From contig JAHBXW010000026.1 in the NCBI GenBank assembly GCA_019636235.1, positions 1 through 64,000 of the forward strand: a stretch of DNA of 64,000 nucleotides. Reading direction: 5' to 3'. This stretch comes from Planctomyces sp. Lineage in GTDB: Bacteria > Planctomycetota > Planctomycetia > Planctomycetales > Planctomycetaceae. A program made the translations under genes and the position numbers. Below the pieces are notes generated by a model. It did not search any database. It was not told the DNA's origin and saw nothing but the letters and a program-made list of their open reading frames with translations. Positions 50,345-57,736 of this stretch are shown here, piece after piece (the first letter of the stretch is position 1; the number at the start of each line of letters is the position of its first letter).

Positions 50345-51400
50345 TCAGCCGCCCCCCGCCTCCATCGACTCCGTGCGCCGGCGGCTGTCCCCCACGATCC
50401 GCGACTCCGGAAACAGCTCCTCCCAGGTGGCCGTCAGCGTCACCAGCCCGGGCATCGGCGTCAGCGATCGGCCCCTGCGCAGGCCGTCGATCGCCGTTCC
50501 GGAAATCACGTCCCACCGGCTCCCCGTCGCGTCATCGATCGCGTCCTCGCCATCCAGCTTGAAGGCCAGCTCCTGTCCTCCCAGCCGGCGATCAAACACC
50601 CGTGCCGACATCGTCGGGGCGTGAAAGAAGACGACGACCGGCACGTCATCAATGGTTCCCGTTTGAACGGGATTCGCATTCAACGCATCGAGGTCCCAGG
50701 CCACTCCCCCGGACCGCGTGCGGACCGCCATCACCATCGGCCCCTTGGCGCGCAGCTTGTGGTAGTAGTCCAGCGAGAACGTCGACTCGATCCGCTCCGC
50801 GTGCACCACGGTCGTGTCCGGATGCGCCTCGGTCCACTCCTTCCAGGTCGTGACGGCCGCGTCAATCGGCTTCAGTTTCTGCCCTCGACGCGGGCCGGAC
50901 ACCGCCTCGCCCCGGACATTGTTCCAGAACGAGCCGGTCGTCTCGTCGTAAAACACCAGCGATTCTTTCCACAGGATGCCCGAGCAGCCGAACAACTCGT
51001 TGCGGCCCTGCAGCTTTCGCGAGAACACTGCCGCCGAATGGCAGTTGTCGCACCAGGTGACGACGATCGGCTCGTCCGCCAGGGTGTCGTTGATGACCTT
51101 GCGGAACGGGGTGTTGATCAGGTTGATGGGATAGGCCCGCGAGGCCCCGTCGATCGCGACGCCGATGATCAACTCCTGCGGTTGAATGTCCCCCCCGCTG
51201 ACGACTCTCGTCACTGATGGAAGATCGACGAGCGGCTCGACTGGCGGCATCACGAAGCGGGCATCTTCGGAGAACCGGTCCATCGCAGCGGCGATGTCTT
51301 TCGGGTCCGGCTTCGGCGGCGGCTCCGTGGCCACGTAGATCGCGTATCCAACTCCTACGAAAGCAGTTGCGAATACGAGTGTGAAGCACTTCCAGAACAT
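50345..51400 (-). CDS. DUF3179 domain-containing membrane-anchored protein
   Basis: 351 residues from ATG 51400 (GAGGAG upstream); the frame is open to GTG 51472 but gives no useful extension. One N-terminal membrane helix (about 3-25), then the DUF3179 fold: AIDGASRAYPINLINTPFRK, VINDTLADEPIVVTWCDNCH (WCxxC) and GRNELFGCSGILWKESLVFY. This family is known only by domain; a redox or carbonyl-binding role via the CxxC-type motif is sometimes suggested, not shown. Convergent with the DUF1549 gene, 28 bases apart. Confidence 0.85.
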   Translation of the reverse strand: MFWKCFTLVFATAFVGVGYAIYVATEPPPKPDPKDIAAAMDRFSEDARFVMPPVEPLVDLPSVTRVVSGGDIQPQELIIGVAIDGASRAYPINLINTPFRKVINDTLADEPIVVTWCDNCHSAAVFSRKLQGRNELFGCSGILWKESLVFYDETTGSFWNNVRGEAVSGPRRGQKLKPIDAAVTTWKEWTEAHPDTTVVHAERIESTFSLDYYHKLRAKGPMVMAVRTRSGGVAWDLDALNANPVQTGTIDDVPVVVFFHAPTMSARVFDRRLGGQELAFKLDGEDAIDDATGSRWDVISGTAIDGLRRGRSLTPMPGLVTLTATWEELFPESRIVGDSRRRTESMEAGGG

Positions 51401-51543
51401 GCCGCCGATGGCTCCTCGTTCGCGTGACTTTCCAGCGGAAACTTGCCACCGGAAAGTAAACGGGAGAAACACCGGCTTGGGAACAGGGTTTCGTCAAATT
51501 TGGTCCAGATTCCTCAGGACCGGCGATGCGAGGCCCGATCCGC

Positions 51544-52566
51544 TCACCCGCGGCCCAGCTCGTCGCGCAGCGTCCGGCCGCCGAATCCCGCCTCAAATAC
51601 ATGCATGCCAAAGCGTTGAGACAATTCTTCCAGCGCCCGAATGCCCCGCCCGCTGTTCCCCTTCGGGTCCAGCCGCGGCGAGAACACGCCGATCCCAAAC
51701 TGCCCCGGAACGACCGCCACGATTCCGCCGCTCACACCGCTCTTGGCCGGCAGCCCCACACGGAACGCCCACTCCCCTGCCGAGTCGTACATCCCGCACG
51801 ACAGCATCACGCTCAGCACATCTTTCACGAACCCCGCGCTGATCGCCCGTTCCCCCGTCATCGGGTTCACTCCCGCGTTCGCCAGCGTCGCCCCCATCAC
51901 CGCCAGATCGTGGCACGTCACCACCAGCGCACACTGCTGAAAGTACAGCTCCAAAGTCTCCTCGACCCGCTCGCCGATCATCCCGAAGTTCAGCATCAGG
52001 TGCGCCATCGCGCGGTTCCGATGCCCGGTCGCCCGCTCCGACAGAAACACCGCGTTGTCCACGTGCACCGGCCGGCCGATGAACCGGCTGAACAGCGCCA
52101 ACAGCCGCGTCAGCCGTTCCGGAAAGTCCTGGCCCCGGATCAAGTCGGCTGTCGCGATCGCCCCCGAGTTCACCAGCGGGTTGAACGGACGGTTCGTCCG
52201 CTCATCCAGCACGATCGAATTGAACGCCTCGCCTGTCGGTTCGACGTTCACCCGCGACAGCACAGCCTCCCGCCCATGATCCTCCAGCGCCTGCCCGAAC
52301 ACGAACGGCTTGGACACCGATTGAATGCTGAACGGCTGCTGGAAGTCCCCCACTTCGACGACCCGCCCGTCGACGCTGACGACGCTGATCGCGAACCAGT
52401 CCGGATTGGCGCGGGCCAGCTCCGGGATGTAAGTCGCGACCTCGCCGTCGTGCACGCCGCGGAGCCGCGCATGCAGCTCCTGCAGTGTCTCGCGCAGCGG
52501 CGCGGACGCCGACTTCATGCGGTTGATCAGCGCCGTCAGGTCTCCAGTGTCCGCGGAATCAGCCAT
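51544..52566 (-). CDS. glsA: Glutaminase (GlsA type)
   Basis: 340 residues. Hydrolyses L-glutamine to glutamate and ammonia. The serine/lysine catalytic motif SVSK (Ser83-Lys86) sits in QPFSIQSVSKPFVF. Other family segments: EAFNSIVLDERTNRPFNPLV NSGAI, NRAMAHLMLNFGMI and AKSGVSGGIVAVVPGQFGIG. Length is slightly over the usual 308-330 because of the N-terminus. It lies 42 bases after the MinD-like gene on the same strand and may be co-transcribed. Confidence 0.93.
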   Translation of the reverse strand: MADSADTGDLTALINRMKSASAPLRETLQELHARLRGVHDGEVATYIPELARANPDWFAISVVSVDGRVVEVGDFQQPFSIQSVSKPFVFGQALEDHGREAVLSRVNVEPTGEAFNSIVLDERTNRPFNPLVNSGAIATADLIRGQDFPERLTRLLALFSRFIGRPVHVDNAVFLSERATGHRNRAMAHLMLNFGMIGERVEETLELYFQQCALVVTCHDLAVMGATLANAGVNPMTGERAISAGFVKDVLSVMLSCGMYDSAGEWAFRVGLPAKSGVSGGIVAVVPGQFGIGVFSPRLDPKGNSGRGIRALEELSQRFGMHVFEAGFGGRTLRDELGRG

Positions 52567-52607
52567 GGATCATGTCTCGGGTTGAAAGCCGCACGACGCG
52601 CCGCCCC

Positions 52608-53381
52608 TCAAGTCAGCAGGCGCTCGACGATCCGCGCCAGCTCCTGCGTCAGCGGATGGTCCGGGTGGCGGAGCGCGAACAGCCCGGAGCTGGCGAGTTG
52701 CGCCATCTCGGGCGACAGCGGCAGCATCGCCGCCACCGGCGCCTGGTAAGCCGATTCCACCTGCTCCTTCAGCAGCGCCCGATCGACCCCCGCGGGCACC
52801 TTGTTGAGCACCAGGATCATGTCCCGGACGTCCAGCTTCCGGGCCAGCTCCGCCGTCACCGCCGTTCCCTGGAAGTCCTGACTGTCCGGACGCATCACGA
52901 GCAGCAGCCGATCCGAAATCGCGATCGACAGCAGCGTCTCCTCGTTCACTCCGGGATGCGTATCGATCAGCAGGTAGTCCAGATCCAACGCGCGGATCAG
53001 TTGCTGGATGCCGTCGTTCAGGAGGCCGATGTCATAGCCCTCCCGGAGCACCCGGGCGATCTCGCCTGTCTTGACGCTGGAGGGGATCAGGAACAGTCGG
53101 GGTCGGGGGGCCGCGGGATCGAACCGTCCCACGGCTGTCGCCGTGACATCCTGCGCGGCCTCCTCGATGCGGCAGCGGCGCCAGAGGAAATCGTTCAGGG
53201 CGTACTGCACGTCGCCGGGCCGGACCGCGAAGATGACATGGATGCCCGGAGACTGGATGTCGGTATCGATCACGCCCACCCGATGCCCCGCGCGGGCGAT
53301 CAACGCCGCCACATTCGCCGTCAGATTCGATTTCCCGGTTCCGCCCCGGAACGAATGAATGGAGTAGATCTTCGCCACCAC
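52608..53381 (-). CDS. MinD/ParA-like P-loop ATPase with Arg in the deviant Walker A motif
   Basis: About 257 residues from the GTG 53381 (GGAG seven bases upstream). The deviant Walker A reads SFRGGTGKSN (residues about 10-19): Lys17 and Ser18 are kept but the signature lysine (normally KGG) is Arg. Walker B-type region IDTDIQSPGIHVIF, and switch segment LLIDTHPGVNEET, then LVLNKVPAG. It follows an FHA-domain gene, so the pair may form a phospho-threonine-linked localisation module. Not FlhG: it lacks flagellar neighbours and that family's sequence features. Confidence 0.8.
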   Translation of the reverse strand: MVAKIYSIHSFRGGTGKSNLTANVAALIARAGHRVGVIDTDIQSPGIHVIFAVRPGDVQYALNDFLWRRCRIEEAAQDVTATAVGRFDPAAPRPRLFLIPSSVKTGEIARVLREGYDIGLLNDGIQQLIRALDLDYLLIDTHPGVNEETLLSIAISDRLLLVMRPDSQDFQGTAVTAELARKLDVRDMILVLNKVPAGVDRALLKEQVESAYQAPVAAMLPLSPEMAQLASSGLFALRHPDHPLTQELARIVERLLT

Positions 53382-53462
53382 ACAGCTCCGCGCCCGGCCG
53401 CGTTCCGACCGGACATCATGCAGACAGGTGTTCGTCAAAGGTGTTGTGTTTCGCGCCGGACG

Positions 53463-53957
53463 TCACCCGTCGCGTGCTCGCCGCAGCTCCGCCAGATTGC
53501 TCGCCAGCCGCTGAAAGAAGTCCTCCTCTTCGATCTCGCGCACCTCCTGATTCAGCTGCGTCCGATCCAGCTCCAGATAGAACTCGTCCCCCTGATACGA
53601 CAGCGTCTTGCGCGCCGAATCCGCCGGACCCGACTGCAGCCCGAATCGCAGCACCGACCCCTGCGCCCCCAGACGCAACGTCATGCGGTCGGCCAGCACC
53701 GCCTGCTGGACCCGTTTGCCGTCGATCACGATCTGCTGCGAACTGATCGACACGACCTGCCAGGACGTGGCGGTTCGCTCGACGTAGGCGTGCGACCGCG
53801 AGACATAGGGATTGCTGACGACGACGTCGTTCTCCTCGGATCGCCCGATCAGAATTCGGGCATCGGCCGGAAATCGCCACGATCGCTGGGGAATGCCGGT
53901 CGAACTGTCCAGCAGCTCGAGCAGGATGGGCCGGTCTTCGCCGGGCTGGCTGGTCAT
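53463..53957 (-). CDS. FHA domain protein
   Basis: About 164 residues from ATG 53957. The FHA fold spans about residues 20-110, with ILIGRSEENDVVVSNPYVSR followed by SHAYVER, the GR..S..H pattern that binds phosphothreonine peptides. The C-terminus is a short acidic helix (QEVREIEEEDFFQRLASNLA). It lies about 80 bases before the MinD-like ATPase on the same strand. Partner kinases are not in view. Confidence 0.8.
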   Translation of the reverse strand: MTSQPGEDRPILLELLDSSTGIPQRSWRFPADARILIGRSEENDVVVSNPYVSRSHAYVERTATSWQVVSISSQQIVIDGKRVQQAVLADRMTLRLGAQGSVLRFGLQSGPADSARKTLSYQGDEFYLELDRTQLNQEVREIEEEDFFQRLASNLAELRRARDG

Positions 53958-54187
53958 CGCGAAGGCACTCTCGGCGCGCTGGAGTCCCACGGAACCTGTG
54001 TCTCCGGCCCGTTTGGCAATTCCCGCGCCGTCCGCACGACCGACGCCCGGGAACGCGCTGCGCGGCCATTTCTCAGTCGTTCAGCCGCCCCAGAACCCAC
54101 GACCCTGCCCGTTCTCCCGGCAACGGCTGCAAGGATTCCGAGCAGTGCGGCGTCGAACGGCGGCGCCACGGATTCCGCCGCCAATCG

Positions 54188-55255
54188 TCAGCCCGCCAAT
54201 CCAACCGCTGTCAGGATTCGCTCCGTCATCTCCGACGTCGACAGCGTCCCGCCCAGGTCCCGCGTTGCCGTCGTCGGATCGGCCAGCGCCGCCTCCACGC
54301 CCCGGCGAATCCGGCGGCCCCCCTCGACGGCCGGCGGCGTTCCCAGCCAGTCCAGCATCAGCGCCGCCGAAAGAATCATCCCGACCGGGTTGGCGATCCC
54401 CTGTCCCGCGATGTCCGGCGCCGTCCCATGCGCGGGCTGGAACACGCCGCACTCGTCTCCCAGGTCGGCCGACGGCGCCATCCCCATCCCGCCGACCAGT
54501 CCGGCGGCGAGATCGCTGAGAATGTCGCCGAACATGTTCTCCGTCACGATCACATCGAACGTCTGCGGCCGCTGAACGAGGAACAGCGCCGCGGCATCCA
54601 CGTACGTCCGCTCCGTGGCGACATCGGGGTAGTCCCGCGCCACGTCATCAAACACGGTGCGGAAAAACACCATCGACGGCAGCACGTTCGCCTTGTCCAC
54701 GAGCGTCACCTTGCGGCGACGAGTTCGCGCCAGTTCAAACGCCCGGCGAAACAGACGCTCGCTCCCGCGCCGCGTGATCCGCAGCCGATCCTCGACCGTT
54801 CCACTGTCCGGATTCGACGTCAGCAGGCGTCCTGAGAACAGCCCCTCCGTACTCTCCCGGACGATGACCAGGTCGATCTCCCCGGCGGCCGGTTGTTTGA
54901 GCGGCGAGTGCGCCGGGGAGTACAGACGGATCGGACGCAACCCGCAGTACAGGTCCAGGCGTTCGCGAAGATCGATCTGCGGCGTCAGCTCCCGGCCATC
55001 CGGCCAGCGCACGTCCGGCAGGCCCATCGCCCCGAGCAGCACGGCGTCCACGGAACGGCAGGCTTCGAAGACCGACTCCGGCAACGGATCGCCGCTTCGC
55101 AGAAACTCGTTCGCCCCGGCCGAATGCTCTTCGAAGATGAAGGCGAGGCCAGCGATGTCCTGTTCCAGGCGACGGAGCACCCGCAGCGCTGCCGACATCA
55201 CCTCGACGCCGATGCCATCCCCAGGCAGGACGGCAGTCCGAAAACGTGCCTGCAT
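54188..55255 (-). CDS. Isopropylmalate/isocitrate dehydrogenase family protein
   Basis: 355 residues from ATG 55255; the longer frame to 55342 is not conserved. Beta-decarboxylating dehydrogenase signatures: AVLPGDGIGVEVM, LRERLDLYCGLRPIRLY, VIVRESTEGLFSG, RKVTLVDKANVLPSMVFFRT, FDVIVTENMFGDILSDLAAG and FQPAHGTAPDIAGQGIANPV. Likely 3-isopropylmalate or tartrate-type dehydrogenase; no leuC/leuD neighbour is visible so the substrate is undecided. Downstream of ftsQ on the same strand. Confidence 0.82.
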   Translation of the reverse strand: MQARFRTAVLPGDGIGVEVMSAALRVLRRLEQDIAGLAFIFEEHSAGANEFLRSGDPLPESVFEACRSVDAVLLGAMGLPDVRWPDGRELTPQIDLRERLDLYCGLRPIRLYSPAHSPLKQPAAGEIDLVIVRESTEGLFSGRLLTSNPDSGTVEDRLRITRRGSERLFRRAFELARTRRRKVTLVDKANVLPSMVFFRTVFDDVARDYPDVATERTYVDAAALFLVQRPQTFDVIVTENMFGDILSDLAAGLVGGMGMAPSADLGDECGVFQPAHGTAPDIAGQGIANPVGMILSAALMLDWLGTPPAVEGGRRIRRGVEAALADPTTATRDLGGTLSTSEMTERILTAVGLAG

Positions 55256-55351
55256 CAAACGGACTCCACTCAGCTCTGGCGCCGCGCGTTGATGGGGCGC
55301 TGCGCCGGCCGCAGACGCGAATCTTCGCTCCAGGTTGCCCACGAGAGCAAC

Positions 55352-56332
55352 TTACCGATAACGGCGTTCGCGCAGCGCCTGCAGCGAAATCACGTCGTGC
55401 CGGATGTCGATCCGAAACGGGCCCCCCGGCGGGTCCAGGCTGCCCTGACTGTCGACCACCTGCCCAAGCCGCGCCAACTTGTCCTCAGCGGAGGGCTCGA
55501 GCGCATCGGCGCCCGGCACGCGGCCCCAGACAATCACCGATCCGCCGCGCGTCTGAATCTCAAACGACAGATCCTCTGGACGCACATCCGCCGTACGCGG
55601 CGCCGGCGCCACAATCGCCGCCAGGCCCAGCCTCCGCCAGTGGCGCTCCAGGTCTCCCTCCGGCGCCAGCGCATCCGCCAGGCGCGCGGAGCACGTCACC
55701 ACGACATCCCCCCAGCTCTCTCCGGGATCGCCCTGCGGCGGCGACTTGATGTTCCGGACGATCGGCAGCCGCTGCACCGCGTCCTGCGTGAAATCCCTGG
55801 GGGGCAGCAGCACCCCCTCCACATCCACCGGGTAATAGCCGCGACTCGATTCGATAAGCACGGCCGGTCGCCGATATCGCAAGCGGATGTCGATGCGTCG
55901 CTGCCGGCGGATTTCCACGCGTTCGACCTCCGCCACCCAGGGCTGCGCCGCGAAGGCCCGTGCCAGGCGTTCCACGAGACCCCGCTCCAGCAGCGGCAGC
56001 TCCTCCGGCAGTTCGGCGGCCGTGCGCACGGCCTCGACGAGATTGCCCGGCACGCCCGCCGGCGGCGCAGTGACGTCCACCCGGTCCCAGCCGATCCGAT
56101 AATCGGGCTGATCCGTCAGATCCGGAATCAGCCAGGGAATGTAGGGCAGGAACACGATCGCCAGCAGTCCGCAGGCCAGCCACCACAGGGTGCCGGGCTG
56201 GAACAGCCCGCGGCGCACGGAGTGCGCGACCGCCGGCCCGCGTCGCCCGGCAGCTTTCGCACGATCGTCAGAGTCGGCAGTCTTTCCCTTCATGCGGGCG
56301 CGCAGCTCCAGCGCAACGTTCCGAATGGGCAT
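55352..56332 (-). CDS. ftsQ: FtsQ-like cell division protein
   Basis: About 326 residues from ATG 56332 (ATG 56293 also possible). Basic cytoplasmic N-terminus, one membrane helix (about residues 52-72) and a periplasmic part with a POTRA-like start (LVERLARAFAAQPWVAEVER, VEIRRQRRIDIRLRYRRPAV) and FtsQ-like domain (GYYPVDVEGVLLP). FtsQ recruits FtsBL to the divisome. Planctomycetes that divide by budding often lack most fts genes, so this is divergent. It directly follows ddl, the classic ddl-ftsQ order. Confidence 0.7.
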   Translation of the reverse strand: MPIRNVALELRARMKGKTADSDDRAKAAGRRGPAVAHSVRRGLFQPGTLWWLACGLLAIVFLPYIPWLIPDLTDQPDYRIGWDRVDVTAPPAGVPGNLVEAVRTAAELPEELPLLERGLVERLARAFAAQPWVAEVERVEIRRQRRIDIRLRYRRPAVLIESSRGYYPVDVEGVLLPPRDFTQDAVQRLPIVRNIKSPPQGDPGESWGDVVVTCSARLADALAPEGDLERHWRRLGLAAIVAPAPRTADVRPEDLSFEIQTRGGSVIVWGRVPGADALEPSAEDKLARLGQVVDSQGSLDPPGGPFRIDIRHDVISLQALRERRYR

Positions 56333-56364
56333 CGTCCGTTTGCCCCGGAGGGCCGCGTCGATTC

Positions 56365-57378
56365 TCAGCCCGCCCGCCGATGCGGGCGCGAGCCCGGCCG
56401 GTCGGACAGGCCGTATGCGTTCTGCCGGCGGGCCCCCTCCAGCGCCGAACAAAGCACCCGTTCGCAGAATTCCGTCATGTCCCAGCCGATTCGCGCCGCG
56501 GCCCTGGGCGCCAGGCTGCGATCCGTCATGCCGGGAACCGTGTTGACTTCCAGCACCCAAGGCCGGCCCGCCTCGTCGAGCCGCAGATCCACGCGGGAAA
56601 TGCCTCGGACGTCGAGAGCCCGGCAGGCGGCCAGCGCCGTTTCGGTCACGCAGGCGGGGGGACGGTCGTCGAAGACGAACCGCGTGTCGTCCGCCGCGTA
56701 CTTCGCGTGGAAATCGAAGAACAAATGGGAGGATTCGATGCGGATCGGCGGCAGCGGGAGATCGTCCAGAACGGCGACCGTCCACTCCTCGCCGGGAATC
56801 GCCCGTTCGATCAGCCCCACGCGGTCGTAGCGGAACGACTCCGCCAGCGCGGCGTCGAACTGGCCCCAGTCCGTGACGATCGTCACGCCCAGACTCGACC
56901 CCTGCTGGTCCGGTTTGACGACCAGCGGCAGTCCGATGCGGTCGGCGGCGAGTCGCCAGTCCTCAGGAGAGTCCTCCGCGCGGAGCACCTCCCAGTCGGG
57001 CGTGGGGATGCCGTCACGACGGAATGCTTCCTTGGCTGCGAATTTGCTGAAGGCGATCCGCGACGCCTCCGGTCCGCTGCCAGTGTAGGGCACGCCCGCT
57101 CGTTCGAGAATCTGCTGCACCTGCCCGTCCTCTCCGAACTCGCCATGCAAAGCGAGGAAGACAGCGTCCACGGGCGCGATGGCGGCGGCGGGCTGATTGA
57201 CGGCCTGAAACGCTCGCCAGTCGACCATTTCCAGGTTGCAGGCGGCCGGATCGAGCTCGTGGACGTCATGTCCGCCCCGACGGAGGGCTGCGGCGACGGC
57301 CGCGCCGCTGCGCAGGCTGACTTCGCGTTCGGCGGAGCGGCCGCCGGCGAGGACGACGATCCGGAGCGGGGCTGTCAT
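56365..57378 (-). CDS. ddl: D-alanine-D-alanine ligase
   Basis: 337 residues from ATG 57378; upstream frame to 57537 is not conserved. ATP-grasp ligase: catalytic Glu17 in AGGRSAEREVSL, HGEFGEDG (78-85), the ATP-binding VVKPDQQGSSLGV (about 153-165), the AKY loop (HAKYA) and metal-binding LEVNTVPGMT (276-285). Makes the dipeptide for peptidoglycan, which fits recent evidence that planctomycetes have peptidoglycan. First gene of ddl-ftsQ. Confidence 0.95.
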   Translation of the reverse strand: MTAPLRIVVLAGGRSAEREVSLRSGAAVAAALRRGGHDVHELDPAACNLEMVDWRAFQAVNQPAAAIAPVDAVFLALHGEFGEDGQVQQILERAGVPYTGSGPEASRIAFSKFAAKEAFRRDGIPTPDWEVLRAEDSPEDWRLAADRIGLPLVVKPDQQGSSLGVTIVTDWGQFDAALAESFRYDRVGLIERAIPGEEWTVAVLDDLPLPPIRIESSHLFFDFHAKYAADDTRFVFDDRPPACVTETALAACRALDVRGISRVDLRLDEAGRPWVLEVNTVPGMTDRSLAPRAAARIGWDMTEFCERVLCSALEGARRQNAYGLSDRPGSRPHRRAG

Positions 57379-57736
57379 GTGCCGGAACCCTTCTGCAACA
57401 GTTGGACGGGGCGGTGCGCGGCGGATTGAAACACAGCCTCGGCCGTTCGGCCAAGAGCGAGTTTCGGCGAAACCTGCTGTTCTCCGGCTGGTTTCTGGTA
57501 AAATGGAGAATTGGAACTCTCTTCCTGCGCTGAGCACACGTGATCCGCCTTGCTGCCTGGGGAAGTGCAGTCAGAATGGAGAGTTTCAGGACGTTCATCC
57601 CGCTGGGGCCGCAGTCGAATCTGCGGCAGGGGGAACACCCGCGGGGCCGTGGAATTTGATTCCGCCCGGCCCGCTGACGTCCGCATTCCAGCCTTCAATC
57701 CCGGCGCTCCTGCGTGCCGGTTGGCGTTGAGATTCG
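57379..57736. other. Divergent promoter region between ddl and MMPL transporter
   Basis: About 358 bases with no convincing gene. A TAAAAT box at 57499-57504 is the only A/T-rich -10-like element on the plus strand; no good -35 lies at 17 bases. No repeat or hairpin stands out. Confidence 0.45.

Noticed and set aside
52608-53381. MinD-like ATPase as FlhG
   Set aside because: It is about 24 kb from flhA, has an Arg-type Walker A and an FHA neighbour.
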